DNA from: SIG299 sp045531955
GTDB taxonomy: Bacteria; Bacillota; Clostridia; Lachnospirales; Lachnospiraceae
Assembly (NCBI GenBank): GCA_045531955.1
Contig: JAZSFC010000014.1
Coordinates: 1 to 64,000, forward strand
Length of the DNA stretch: 64,000 nt
Reading direction: 5' to 3'
Part shown: positions 16,937 to 26,390 of the stretch, in pieces
How the letters are laid out: each line of letters starts with the position of its first letter
Position numbering within the stretch: position 1 is the stretch's first letter
Program-made: the position numbers and the translations under genes
Notes under the pieces: model-generated
The model's database searches: none
What the model was told of the DNA's origin: nothing
What the model saw: the letters and a program-made list of their open reading frames with translations, nothing else

Positions 16937-18001
16937 ATGACCCCGCTGGATTATGCAAAAGCTGCATGTGATACCATGATACGTAAATTTGAAGCTGCAA
17001 AGCTTCCGCCGGAAGGACATTTTCATTACCACCAAGGTGTATTTTTGTCCGGCATGTATCAGACTTATGAACTGTGCAAAGAAGAGAAATATTTTCAATA
17101 CATAAAGGACTGGGTAGATTCCATTATTGATGAAGATGCAAAAATAAATACCTATGACCCGGGTCAGCTGGATGATGTCCAGCCGGGCGTGCTTCTGTAT
17201 CCGCTGCTTGACCGTACCGGTGATGAGCGGTATAAAAAGGCACTGGATGAACTGTTAAGTGTGATTCTTCATTTTAAGCGCAATGCCATAGGAGGGTTCT
17301 TCCACAAGGACTGGCATCCGAATCAGATGTGGTTAGATGGTTTGTATATGGGCGGACCGATTGCAGCGGAGTATGGATATCGTTTTGAACGTCCGGAATT
17401 TATTGAAATCTGCATAGAACAGGCTCTGCTTATGCGCAAAATGACAGAAGATAAGGAAACGGGGCTGTGGTATCATGCCTGGGATTGTTCCAAAGAAGCA
17501 AAATGGGCTAATCCGGAAACCGGACTTTCACCGGAATTCTGGGGCCGTTCTATGGGCTGGGTACCGGTGGCAATTTGCAATGAGCTTGATTTTATTCCGG
17601 AAAACCATCCAAAGCGTCAGGAACTGTGTAATCTGGTAAAGGATTTATTAACTGCATTATGTAAATTCCAGTCGGAAGACGGACGCTGGTATCAGGTAGT
17701 AAACAAGGGCGACTGTGAGGGCAATTGGTTAGAAAATTCCTGCAGTTGTTTGTATACTGCGGCTATCTGTAAGGCAGTACGTAAAGGTATTTTAGAAGAA
17801 AAATTTTTGGATAATGCCAAGAAGGGCTATGAAGGGGTCATCAACAGTCTTACCTGGGAAGGAAAAGACCTGCAAATTGGCAATGTTTGCGTTGGTACCG
17901 GTGTGGGCGACTATACCCATTATATTAACCGTCCGGTATCGGTCAATGATCTGCACGGTGTGGGTGCTTTCCTGATTATGTGTACGGAAATAGAAAAATA
18001 A
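16937..18001 (+). CDS. GH105/GH88-type unsaturated uronyl hydrolase (YteR-like)
   Basis: A 354-residue protein without a signal peptide, so probably cytoplasmic. HYHQGVFLSGMY (about 31-42), QMWLDGLYMGGP (about 131-142) and a barrel rich in aromatic residues match the YteR/YesR (alpha/alpha)6 family, which removes unsaturated galacturonyl residues from pectin lyase products by hydration. Placement with xylanase and GH43 genes suggests substrates with terminal uronic acids from pectin or substituted hemicellulose. Exact substrate is not readable. An AGGAGG ribosome site precedes the start, 12 bases after the xylanase stop. Confidence 0.85.
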   Translation: MTPLDYAKAACDTMIRKFEAAKLPPEGHFHYHQGVFLSGMYQTYELCKEEKYFQYIKDWVDSIIDEDAKINTYDPGQLDDVQPGVLLYPLLDRTGDERYKKALDELLSVILHFKRNAIGGFFHKDWHPNQMWLDGLYMGGPIAAEYGYRFERPEFIEICIEQALLMRKMTEDKETGLWYHAWDCSKEAKWANPETGLSPEFWGRSMGWVPVAICNELDFIPENHPKRQELCNLVKDLLTALCKFQSEDGRWYQVVNKGDCEGNWLENSCSCLYTAAICKAVRKGILEEKFLDNAKKGYEGVINSLTWEGKDLQIGNVCVGTGVGDYTHYINRPVSVNDLHGVGAFLIMCTEIEK

Positions 18002-18020
18002 ATTATTTTGGAGAAGAAAA

Positions 18021-19424
18021 ATGTTACAAAAAAAACAGGCGTTTAATCCATATTTACCATCCTGGGAATATATTCCGGATGGCGAACCTTATGTATTCGG
18101 GGATAGAGTTTATGTATATGGCTCCCATGATTTATCCAACGGTCATGTGTTTTGTCTTGGAAATTATGTATGCTGGTCGGCACCGGTCGATGATTTGGGT
18201 GACTGGAGATATGAGGGGGTAATTTATCCAAAAACCTCCGACCCGTTTAATAAAAACGGAAAAATGTGTTTGTACGCACCGGATGTAACGGTAGGTCCGG
18301 ACGGCAGATATTACTTATATTATGTATTGGATAAAGTAAGTGTTGTTTCTGTTGCGGTGTGTGATACACCGGCAGGAAAATACGAGTTTTTAGGCTATGT
18401 GCATTATGAAGACGGTACCCGTCTCGGAGACAAACCGGGAGATGAACCGCAGTTTGATCCGGGAGTATTGACCGAAGGTGAAAACACATATCTTTATACA
18501 GGATTTTGCGGCAGAGGCGACAAATCCAGAACCGGTGCCTTTGTAACAGTTCTCGGACCGGATATGTTAACCATTAAAGAGGCACCGAAGAGAGTTGCTC
18601 CGGGCTGTGAATACGGCAAAGGAACTTCTTTTGAAGGACACGAATATTTTGAAGCTGCGTCTATCAGAAAGCATGGGGATACTTATTATTTTGTATATTC
18701 TTCCGTGGTGATGCACGAGCTTTGCTATGCCACCAGTAAGAGCCCGACGGAAGGGTTTGTGTACGGAGGTGTGTTGGTAAGTAACTGCGACTTACATATC
18801 GATTCTTACAAGCCGGCAGACATGCCAACCGCCTATGGCGCCAACAACCACGGCAGCATGGTGGAAATCAATAACCAGTGGTACATTTTCTACCACCGCC
18901 AGACCAACGGGACCTGGTACAGCCGTCAGGGATGTGCGGAAAAAATTGAAATTCAGGCAGACGGTTCCATTCAGCAGGCAGAAATTACATCCTGCGGTTT
19001 AAATGACGGACCGCTGGAAGGAAAGGGCGAATATCCGGCTTATATTGCCTGCCACCTGTTTTATGAGAAGTCGTCCATGTATGTGGGTGATCCGCATGCA
19101 CCGAAGATTGTGCAGGACGGAAAAGACGGAGATGAGGAAATCGGTTATGTAACCGGCGTCCATGACACGGTTACCATTGGTTTTAAATATTTTGAGTTTA
19201 AAGATGTAAAGGAAATTTCCCTGCAGGCAAGATGTTACTGCAACGGTGTTTTTGAAGTGCGTACTGCATGGGACGGAGAGGTTTTAGCCAAGCTTCCGGT
19301 GATTTCTTCCAATGTGTGGGAAGAATACACGGCGCCGTTTACACCGGAGGATGGTGTACATGCCCTGTATTTCACCTATCGGGGTACCGGCAATCTGCAG
19401 TTTAAATCCTTTACTTTAAAGTAG
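18021..19424 (+). CDS. GH43 glycosidase with C-terminal carbohydrate-binding module
   Basis: A 467-residue cytoplasmic protein. The first 310 residues fit the GH43 five-bladed propeller: an early Asp region (DGEPYVFGDRVYVYGSHD), YAPDV near 90, and FEAASIRKHGDTYYFVY near 212 carrying the likely acid Glu. The remaining 140 residues look like a CBM6-type beta-sandwich (EISLQARCYCNGVFEVRT, HALYFTYRGTGNLQFKSF). Family members remove arabinofuranosyl or xylosyl units from arabinoxylan fragments. It follows the GH105 gene by 19 bases; lack of a signal peptide implies it acts on imported oligosaccharides. Confidence 0.88.
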   Translation: MLQKKQAFNPYLPSWEYIPDGEPYVFGDRVYVYGSHDLSNGHVFCLGNYVCWSAPVDDLGDWRYEGVIYPKTSDPFNKNGKMCLYAPDVTVGPDGRYYLYYVLDKVSVVSVAVCDTPAGKYEFLGYVHYEDGTRLGDKPGDEPQFDPGVLTEGENTYLYTGFCGRGDKSRTGAFVTVLGPDMLTIKEAPKRVAPGCEYGKGTSFEGHEYFEAASIRKHGDTYYFVYSSVVMHELCYATSKSPTEGFVYGGVLVSNCDLHIDSYKPADMPTAYGANNHGSMVEINNQWYIFYHRQTNGTWYSRQGCAEKIEIQADGSIQQAEITSCGLNDGPLEGKGEYPAYIACHLFYEKSSMYVGDPHAPKIVQDGKDGDEEIGYVTGVHDTVTIGFKYFEFKDVKEISLQARCYCNGVFEVRTAWDGEVLAKLPVISSNVWEEYTAPFTPEDGVHALYFTYRGTGNLQFKSFTLK

Positions 19425-19469
19425 ATTTATAGGAAACAAAAGCGGTTTAACGGAAGGAAGAGGATATCC

Positions 19470-21092
19470 ATGTTAAAGGTATTTTTAGTAGAAGATGAAT
19501 TCGTGGTACGAGAGGGAATCAAGAGAAACGTGGACTGGCAGGCAAACGGATATGAGTTTTGCGGGGAAGCCGGAGACGGAGAACTGGCCTTCCCGATGAT
19601 TCAGAAGCTGCAACCGGATATTGTCATTACGGATATCCGCATGCCTTTTATGGATGGTCTGGAATTAAGCCGTTTAATAAAAAAAGAATTTCCGTGGATG
19701 GAAATCGTAATTCTCACCGGCTTTGAAGAGTTTGAATACGCCAAGGAAGCAATTTCCCTTGGCGTGGCAAAGTATTTGCTGAAACCAATCAGCGGAGACG
19801 AATTGCTGAAGGAACTTTCGGACATCGGCGAAAAAATCGAAGAAAAAAAGAAGGAACGGGAAATCAGGGAAAAGTATGCCATGGAAATGGAAGAAAATTT
19901 CCTGCAGGAGAAAAAGGATTTGTTCCAGTATCTGGTGACCGGTTCGAAATCCATGCCGGAGCTGTTTGAGATAGCAGAACGGATGAAACTGGATATTTCT
20001 GCCCTTTGGTACAATATTGTTCTTGTAAAGGTGCAATCGGCAAACCATGCACCGGAGGAATACTCCAAGCGGATGATTTCCATAGAAAAAAAATTAAAGT
20101 TTTTGGTGGATGAGCCGCATATTATCAGTTTTGACCGTAACCTGGAAGGAAAAGCACTGATATTTAAAGCGGATTCCGTAGAAGAACTGGAAGCATTACA
20201 AAATGCTTATATTACCGGGCTGGAAAAAGAGCTGACCGGAGATGACCGTTACCGTTATTTCGGCGGAATCGGCAAGCCGGTAAACCGCTTAAGAGAGCTT
20301 CCGGTGTCCTTTGAGAGCGCCAGTCATGCGTTCGCCCAGCGATATCTGATTAAAGAAAACTGTATTTTGGACAGCAGCAATCTGGAACAGGGTTTTTCTG
20401 CCGGAAAGGAAGAATTTGATATTCATAACATTGATCCGAAGGATTTGCAAAGCGACAGAATCCGGGAGTTTTTAAAGCTGGGCAGTACGGATGAAGTGGT
20501 ATATTTTGTGGACGAATTTTTCAAACGGCAGGGAACCAGTGCATTAAATTCCACCATTTTCCGTCAGTATATCGTGATGGATGTTTATTTTTGCGTTGCT
20601 GCTTTTTTGGAGGAACAACAAATTGGAAGAGAGGAAATATCGTCCTTTGACATAAATTCCGAAATGTTGCAGAGCAAAGAAAATGCACTGGAATATGTAA
20701 CAAAAATCTTGGAAAAGGCGGTTGAACTGAGAGAAAAGAATGCCAGCAACCGCTATGGCACTGTTGTGGACCAGGTGAAAAAATATATTGAGGAACATTA
20801 TGAGGAAGAGGAACTTTCCCTGAATCTGGTGGCATCCTATGTAAACTTTTCACCGAATCATCTAAGTATGGTATTCAGCCAGCAGACCGGACAGACCTTC
20901 ATTAAGTATCTGACGGATTACCGCATGAATAAAGCGAAAGAACTGCTTCGGGGAACAGGAAAACGAAGCAGTGAAATCAGTCTGGAAGTAGGGTATAAGG
21001 ATCCTCACTATTTTTCCTATCTGTTTAAAAAGACCCAGGGAATGACCCCGACACAGTACCGCGGAAAAAAGAGCGGTGAAGGAGAAGAGTAA
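19470..21092 (+). CDS. YesN-type response regulator with AraC DNA-binding domain
   Basis: A 540-residue regulator. Receiver domain at residues 1-120 with the phosphoacceptor Asp in VITDIRMPFMDG, then a long middle region, then a double helix-turn-helix AraC domain (about 435-535; YVNFSPNHLSMVFSQQTGQTF and SSEISLEVGYKDPHYFSYLFKK). Such regulators activate nearby polysaccharide genes when phosphorylated by the partner kinase. Its stop codon TAA is directly followed by the ATG of that kinase. Likely targets are the A-tract direct repeats at 22563-22627 just before the sugar-transport genes. Confidence 0.93.
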   Translation: MLKVFLVEDEFVVREGIKRNVDWQANGYEFCGEAGDGELAFPMIQKLQPDIVITDIRMPFMDGLELSRLIKKEFPWMEIVILTGFEEFEYAKEAISLGVAKYLLKPISGDELLKELSDIGEKIEEKKKEREIREKYAMEMEENFLQEKKDLFQYLVTGSKSMPELFEIAERMKLDISALWYNIVLVKVQSANHAPEEYSKRMISIEKKLKFLVDEPHIISFDRNLEGKALIFKADSVEELEALQNAYITGLEKELTGDDRYRYFGGIGKPVNRLRELPVSFESASHAFAQRYLIKENCILDSSNLEQGFSAGKEEFDIHNIDPKDLQSDRIREFLKLGSTDEVVYFVDEFFKRQGTSALNSTIFRQYIVMDVYFCVAAFLEEQQIGREEISSFDINSEMLQSKENALEYVTKILEKAVELREKNASNRYGTVVDQVKKYIEEHYEEEELSLNLVASYVNFSPNHLSMVFSQQTGQTFIKYLTDYRMNKAKELLRGTGKRSSEISLEVGYKDPHYFSYLFKKTQGMTPTQYRGKKSGEGEE

Positions 21093-22541
21093 ATGATAAA
21101 AAAGCTTCGGAAATTGTATCACGATGCTGCACTGGCAACAAAAATCAGATATTCTTATCTGATGCTTTTAGTGCCGGTTACTCTTTTTGTGGTGTTTTGC
21201 TTTTATAATTTCTGGAACGGTAACCGCAGCCATGAAGCCATGATCAGCTCTACGGTAATGGCCAGTGAATTCAGTCTGGATTTTAAAAAGGACTTTGACT
21301 ATGAAGCGTATCTGTTAATTGTAGAAAATAAATCCGTAGAAGAGTCCAAACTGGATGAAATGCTTCGTGAAGCGAAACGTATCGTAACAGGCTTAGAGGA
21401 GCTGACGGATTCCAAGGAAAACTTAAAGCGGTTGAACAGTGCGAAGAAATATCTGGACAATCTGGAAACTTATACAAACAGAATCATCGAAAATCTGCAA
21501 CAGGGAAATCTGTATGAAGAGAATATGGAAATCTGGGAAAATGATATCCAGATTGTAACTACACTCATCCGGGAAACCATCTTTCAGTATATTTCTTATG
21601 AAACGGGGGAAATGCAGCAGAGCCACCGGGAATACCAGCAGTTTTTCCAAAAGATGATTTGGTTTTCTGTCAGTGCTTCCGTGCTGATACTCGGATTGAC
21701 CATATTTCTTTCCTATCAGATTCCGAGAAGTATTACCAGACCGCTTCAAAAACTGAATGAGGTGACGGAGCAGGTGGCAGGGGGAAACCTGTCGGTCCGT
21801 TCCGACGTACATACCGGTGACGAAGTGGGTGTGCTCAGTGAATCCTTAAATACGATGATTGATAAAATTAATGAACTCTTAGCCCAGGTAACCACGGAGC
21901 AGGTGCGTCTTCGTAAAGCGGAGTTTGAATTGTTACAGTCACAGATAAATCCGCATTTCTTATATAACACACTGGACGCCATTATCTGGCTGGCGGAGGC
22001 AGGAGAGCAGAAAAAGGTAGTGAGCATGGTACGGAGCCTGTCGGAATTCTTCCGGACTTCCTTAAACCGCGGTAAAGATATTATTACGGTGCGGGAAGAA
22101 CTGTTACATGTCCGTAGCTACCTGGAAATCCAGCAGGTAAGATACCAGGATATTTTAAACTATGAAATCAATGTTCCGGAGGAAGAACTGGGACGTTATA
22201 TGATTCCGAAAATTACAATTCAGCCGCTGGTAGAAAACGCATTATACCACGGCATAAAGAACAAACGCGGTTCCGGTAAAATCGAAATCCGGGGAAGAAA
22301 ACAGGAGGAAATGCTGGTAATTGAAATTGAGGATAACGGTATCGGCATCAGTAAGGAACGCCTGTGGCAGGTAAAAGACGGCATTCAGAAAAAGGTACTT
22401 ACCGGAAAAGATATTTATGGTCTGTATAATGTAAATGAGCGTATCCGTCTGAACTTCGGGGAAGAGTACGGAATTGATATCCACAGCGTATATGGGGAAG
22501 GTACGACAGTAAGAATCTTACTTCCTTGTGTAGAGGAATAG
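21093..22541 (+). CDS. YesM-type sensor histidine kinase
   Basis: A 482-residue membrane kinase. It has transmembrane segments near residues 20-40 and 185-210 enclosing an extracellular sensor of about 145 residues, a HAMP domain (about 210-260), the LytS/YesM phosphoacceptor region QINPHFLYNTLDAI and an ATPase domain (ENALYHGI, IEDNGIGI). It probably senses an extracellular sugar, directly or through a binding protein, and phosphorylates the regulator encoded directly upstream. Order regulator-then-kinase with no gap implies translational coupling. Confidence 0.92.
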   Translation: MIKKLRKLYHDAALATKIRYSYLMLLVPVTLFVVFCFYNFWNGNRSHEAMISSTVMASEFSLDFKKDFDYEAYLLIVENKSVEESKLDEMLREAKRIVTGLEELTDSKENLKRLNSAKKYLDNLETYTNRIIENLQQGNLYEENMEIWENDIQIVTTLIRETIFQYISYETGEMQQSHREYQQFFQKMIWFSVSASVLILGLTIFLSYQIPRSITRPLQKLNEVTEQVAGGNLSVRSDVHTGDEVGVLSESLNTMIDKINELLAQVTTEQVRLRKAEFELLQSQINPHFLYNTLDAIIWLAEAGEQKKVVSMVRSLSEFFRTSLNRGKDIITVREELLHVRSYLEIQQVRYQDILNYEINVPEEELGRYMIPKITIQPLVENALYHGIKNKRGSGKIEIRGRKQEEMLVIEIEDNGIGISKERLWQVKDGIQKKVLTGKDIYGLYNVNERIRLNFGEEYGIDIHSVYGEGTTVRILLPCVEE

Positions 22542-22562
22542 TAAGGAGTAAGAGTTGTTCAT

Positions 22563-22627
22563 AAAAAAACCAACTTCGTTCTTAAAAAAATCAACTTTTG
22601 ACACGAACACAGTAAAAAAAACAACTT
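22563..22627 (+). promoter_or_regulatory. Three phased A-tract direct repeats (candidate response-regulator sites)
   Basis: The 14-mer AAAAAAA-N-CAACTT occurs at 22563-22576, 22584-22597 and 22614-22627. Starts are 21 and 30 bases apart, about two and three helical turns, so all face the same side of the DNA. They sit between the two-component genes and the sugar-binding protein gene. Confidence 0.7.
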
Positions 22628-22682
22628 TTATGTGAGTTATCTCCATGGAGGTTTCGAAAAAATCATGGTAAGCTTGAACCAA

Positions 22683-22700
22683 CAAGAAAATAGTTTCTTG
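22683..22700 (+). promoter_or_regulatory. Small 5'-leader hairpin before the binding-protein gene
   Basis: CAAGAAA-ATAG-TTTCTTG, followed by AAAATTTTTT and then the GGGAGG ribosome site. A 7-bp AT-rich stem is weak as a terminator; it may stabilise the abundant message. Confidence 0.4.
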
Positions 22701-22726
22701 AAAATTTTTTGGGAGGGCAAAAAACT

Positions 22727-23689
22727 ATGAAAAAGAGAATTTTAGCACTTTTAATGGCAATGGTTATGGTATTCGCCATGGCAGCATGTGGAAAGGGTGA
22801 AGATGACGGCCTTATTAAGGTTGGTATCATCAACAACGACCCTAACGAATCCGGTTACCGTACAGCAAATGACGCTGATATGAAGAAGATGTTCACAGAA
22901 GCTAACGGCTACAGCGCATCTTTCGCATACAGCCTTAAGAACGACGAGCAGATTCAGGCAGCTCAGAAGTTCATTCAGGACGGCGTTGACTACCTTCTTC
23001 TTTCCGCTGCAGGTACTGCAGGTTGGGATTCCGTATTAAAGGAAGCTCAGGAAGCAGGCGTTCAGGTTATCTTATTTGACCGTACTATCGATGCAGATCC
23101 AAGTCTCTATGTAGCATCCATCGTTTCTGATATGGCTAAGGAAGGCCAGACAGCAGTTGACTGGTTAAAGGGTCAGGGTCTTGCAGAATACAACGTAATC
23201 CACCTTCAGGGTGTTATGGGTTCCGCAGCTCAGATCGGTCGTTCCGGCGCTCTTGATGCAGAAGTAGCAGCAAACGCTAACTGGAATTTAGTAACTCAGC
23301 AGACAGCTGAATGGAGTGCAGAAAAGGCACAGCAGATCGTTCAGTCCGTTATCGATGCAGGTACATCCTTCAACGTAATCTACGCTGAAAACGATGATAT
23401 GGCTAAGGGTGCTGTAGCAGCTCTTGATAAGGCAAACATCTCTCACGGTGTTGGCAAGGACGTTATCATCATGGGCTTTGACTGCAACAAGTGGGCATTA
23501 CAGGAACTTCTTGCAAAGAACTGGAACTACGATGGTCAGTGTAACCCATTCCAGGCTGGTTACATTGATGAAATCATCAAGAAGTTAGAAGCTGGTGAAA
23601 CTATCACTGAAAAGACCATCATCATGGATGAAAAGGGCTTCGATGCTAACACAATCACTGAAGATGACGTAAACAACTACGGTATCTAA
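22727..23689 (+). CDS. Sugar ABC transporter substrate-binding lipoprotein (YtfQ-like)
   Basis: A 320-residue lipoprotein with lipobox MAAC (Cys at about 20) and a type I periplasmic-binding fold: VGIINNDPNESGYR, DYLLLSAAGTAGWDSVLKEA, IHLQGVMGSAAQIGR and IYAENDDMAKGA. It resembles the galactofuranose-binding YtfQ group, so pentose or furanose monosaccharides are likely ligands. I chose the ATG at 22727, 10 bases after GGGAGG, because an upstream TTG overlaps that ribosome site. Codon use is noticeably more biased (GCT, ATC, TTC) than in its neighbours, which suits high expression. A strong hairpin follows before the ATPase gene. Confidence 0.92.
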   Translation: MKKRILALLMAMVMVFAMAACGKGEDDGLIKVGIINNDPNESGYRTANDADMKKMFTEANGYSASFAYSLKNDEQIQAAQKFIQDGVDYLLLSAAGTAGWDSVLKEAQEAGVQVILFDRTIDADPSLYVASIVSDMAKEGQTAVDWLKGQGLAEYNVIHLQGVMGSAAQIGRSGALDAEVAANANWNLVTQQTAEWSAEKAQQIVQSVIDAGTSFNVIYAENDDMAKGAVAALDKANISHGVGKDVIIMGFDCNKWALQELLAKNWNYDGQCNPFQAGYIDEIIKKLEAGETITEKTIIMDEKGFDANTITEDDVNNYGI

Positions 23690-23724
23690 TTACATATTTG
23701 TGTAGTTTAATTTAGCGATTATTA

Positions 23725-23778
23725 AATAAGCGCGGCGCGGCGTAGCTGGAGTGTACGCTTGTTCCGCGCTTATTTTTT
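23725..23778 (+). terminator. Hairpin between binding-protein and ATPase genes
   Basis: AATAAGCGCGG and CCGCGCTTATT enclose a 28-base loop and are followed by six T. It may partly terminate transcription or protect the upstream message, giving more binding protein than transporter. Confidence 0.8.
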
Positions 23779-23805
23779 AGAAAAGTTTTTAAGGAGTGAA
23801 CACTG

Positions 23806-25320
23806 GTGAAAGACGAAAACATTGTATTAAAAATGAGAAATATTCATAAAAGCTTTCCCGGAGTACGTGCTTTACAGGGAGTAGATTTTACTCTGTGTGA
23901 AGGAGAAATTCATGCTCTGATGGGTGAAAACGGAGCAGGAAAATCTACCTTGATTAAGGTCCTTACCGGCGTTTATACCAAGGATGAGGGCGACATCTTT
24001 ATTAAGGGAACAGAAAAGGCAGTAGCTATCCGTTCTCCACAGGAGGCACAGAAGCTGGGCATCAGCACGGTGTATCAGGAGATTACACTTTGCCCGAATC
24101 TTTCTGTAGCTGAAAACATGTACATAGGACGAGGAAGTTCTATGACTCAGAATTGGAAAAAAATGAATGCAGATGCAGACAAAATTCTGCAGTCTTTAGA
24201 TATACCGGCAAAAGCAACCCAGCAGCTGGCAAGCTGCTCCCTTGCAGTACAGCAGATGGTGGCGATTGCAAGAGCCGTAGATATGGAGTGTAAGGTTCTT
24301 ATTTTGGATGAGCCGACTTCTTCCCTGGATGAACAGGAAGTAGAAAAGCTGTTTAAGCTCATGCGTGATTTGAAGAAAAAGGGTGTAGGTATTATTTTCG
24401 TTACCCATTTCTTAGATCAGGTGTATGAGGTGTGCGATAAGATTACGGTTCTTCGTGACGGTCAGCTGGTTGGTGAGTATGAAATTGAAAATCTTCCGAG
24501 AGTACAGCTGGTATCCAAGATGCTTGGTAAAGATCTGGATGATATGGCTGATATCAAGGGAGAAGAAGCAGTATATGACAAGGAAGACGCCTCCGATTTA
24601 GTATTTGAGGCAGAAGGTCTTTTCAGTGATGCAGGCATTAAACCGTTTAACTTTAATATCAAAAAGGGTGAAGTTAATGGTTTTACCGGCTTACTCGGTT
24701 CCGGCCGAAGTGAATGTGTCCGTGCTATTTTCGGTGCTGACAGAGTAATCGGCGGTACGGTAAAGAAGAACGGAAAAACCGTTAAGATTACAAAGCCGAT
24801 TGAAGCAATGAAGAACGGTATTGCTTATCTGCCGGAAGACAGAAAGCGTGACGGTATTATAGGCGATCTTTCCGTAAGAGAAAACATTGTGTTGGCGTTG
24901 CAGGTAAAGAAGGGCTTCTTCAAGCCATTCACCAAGGCAGAAGCTTATAAGTTTGCGGATGAGTACATAAAGCTTCTCGGTATTAAGACTGCATCTGCAG
25001 ACACACCGATTAAGTCCTTATCCGGCGGTAACCAGCAGAAGGTTATTGTTGCCCGTTGGTTATTAACTCATCCGGAATATCTTATTTTGGATGAACCGAC
25101 CAGAGGTATTGATATCGGTACAAAAATTGATATTCAGAAGCTGGTATTAAAGCTAGCTTCCGAAGGTATGAGTATTACCTTTATTTCTTCCGAAACCGAT
25201 GAAATGCTCCGTACCTGTTCCAGACTTGTAGTTATGAGAGACCGCAAGGTGGTTGGCGAGCTTTCCGGTGAAGATTTAACTCAGAATATGATTATGAACA
25301 CAATTGCGGGAGGAGAGTAA
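23806..25320 (+). CDS. Sugar ABC transporter ATPase (two cassettes, YtfR/MglA-like)
   Basis: A 504-residue protein with two ABC modules. The first has Walker A GENGAGKST and LDEPTSSLDEQEVE; the second has a GLLGSGRSE loop in place of a normal Walker A, the SLSGGNQQK signature and LDEPTRGIDIGTK. This arrangement is typical of ribose/galactose (CUT2) importers, in which the second site is degenerate. The start is a GTG at 23806 with AAGGAGTG about 10 bases upstream. It powers the two permeases encoded next, using the upstream binding protein. Confidence 0.94.
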   Translation: MKDENIVLKMRNIHKSFPGVRALQGVDFTLCEGEIHALMGENGAGKSTLIKVLTGVYTKDEGDIFIKGTEKAVAIRSPQEAQKLGISTVYQEITLCPNLSVAENMYIGRGSSMTQNWKKMNADADKILQSLDIPAKATQQLASCSLAVQQMVAIARAVDMECKVLILDEPTSSLDEQEVEKLFKLMRDLKKKGVGIIFVTHFLDQVYEVCDKITVLRDGQLVGEYEIENLPRVQLVSKMLGKDLDDMADIKGEEAVYDKEDASDLVFEAEGLFSDAGIKPFNFNIKKGEVNGFTGLLGSGRSECVRAIFGADRVIGGTVKKNGKTVKITKPIEAMKNGIAYLPEDRKRDGIIGDLSVRENIVLALQVKKGFFKPFTKAEAYKFADEYIKLLGIKTASADTPIKSLSGGNQQKVIVARWLLTHPEYLILDEPTRGIDIGTKIDIQKLVLKLASEGMSITFISSETDEMLRTCSRLVVMRDRKVVGELSGEDLTQNMIMNTIAGGE

Positions 25321-25324
25321 ACAT

Positions 25325-26389
25325 ATGAAAAAGAAATTTACATTTAATAAGCAGCTCTTAATCCCGTTGGCAGCAATTTTACTGCTTACTGTGTTTAACC
25401 TGATTGCAGATCCGTCCTTTTTTGCAATCAAGCTGGACCAGAACAGTGCGGGAGACCCGGTATTATCCGGCAACCTGATTACTATTTTGGACTACGGCTC
25501 TGAACTTGCTATTCTTGCCATTGGTATGACTTTGGTTACAGCAGCTACCGGTGGACAGGACATCAGTGTAGGTGCAACCATTGCCATTGCCGGAAGTGTA
25601 ATCCTTCGTGTGCTTTGCGGTACCGATTCCAGACCGGAAACCTTACAGGCTCCGGTAATTGTGGCGTTTTTGGTAGCCTGTGTGGTATCCATGATATTTG
25701 GCGCCTTTAACGGTGTCTTGGTAGCCCACTTTAAAATTCAGCCGATGGTAGCAACCTTGATTCTATTTACTGCAGGACGTTCCATTGCGGCTTGGATCAA
25801 TAATAATGAGCTTCCGGTAATCAGCGAACCATCCTTTGCTTATTACGGAAACTTCATTCCGGGAATTCCGGTTCCGACACCGTTTTTCATTGCGATTATC
25901 TGCATGATCATAACAGCATTGGTACTTCGGTTTACTACCCTTGGTCTGTATACACAGTCGGTTGGTATTAATGAAAATTCTTCCAAATTAAACGGTATCA
26001 ATCCGGTGTTTGTTAAATTTATTACCTTTGTAATTCTTGGTTTATGTGTGGCTGTCTGCGGTTTGATTAAAGTAAGCCGTATCTCCACCATCAACTATTC
26101 GGTTATCGCAAAGGATATTGAAATGGACGCTATTTTGGCAGTTGCCCTTGGTGGTAATGCCCTTAGCGGCGGTAAGTTTAACATGACGGCATCTATTCTT
26201 GGTGCCTATGTAATCCAGTATCTGACCACGACATTGTATAAGTTCCAGGTTCAGTCCACAGCACTTCCTGCTTACAAGGCAGTGGTGGTTATTATCCTGG
26301 TAGTTGCCAGTGCACCGGTGGTAAGAGAATGGGTAGCGGGAGTTTGGAAGAAGCTTAAAGCAGGACATCAGGTAAAGGAGGCAAACTAG
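25325..26389 (+). CDS. Sugar ABC transporter permease 1 (YtfT-like)
   Basis: A 354-residue polytopic membrane protein of the CUT2 permease family, with about ten hydrophobic segments and the conserved ALGGNALSGGKFNMTASILGAY stretch split near residue 285. The ATG at 25325 follows GGAGGAG by 9 bases and lies 4 bases after the ATPase stop. It should form a heterodimeric channel with the next gene product. Confidence 0.92.
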   Translation: MKKKFTFNKQLLIPLAAILLLTVFNLIADPSFFAIKLDQNSAGDPVLSGNLITILDYGSELAILAIGMTLVTAATGGQDISVGATIAIAGSVILRVLCGTDSRPETLQAPVIVAFLVACVVSMIFGAFNGVLVAHFKIQPMVATLILFTAGRSIAAWINNNELPVISEPSFAYYGNFIPGIPVPTPFFIAIICMIITALVLRFTTLGLYTQSVGINENSSKLNGINPVFVKFITFVILGLCVAVCGLIKVSRISTINYSVIAKDIEMDAILAVALGGNALSGGKFNMTASILGAYVIQYLTTTLYKFQVQSTALPAYKAVVVIILVVASAPVVREWVAGVWKKLKAGHQVKEAN

Positions 26390-26390
26390 T

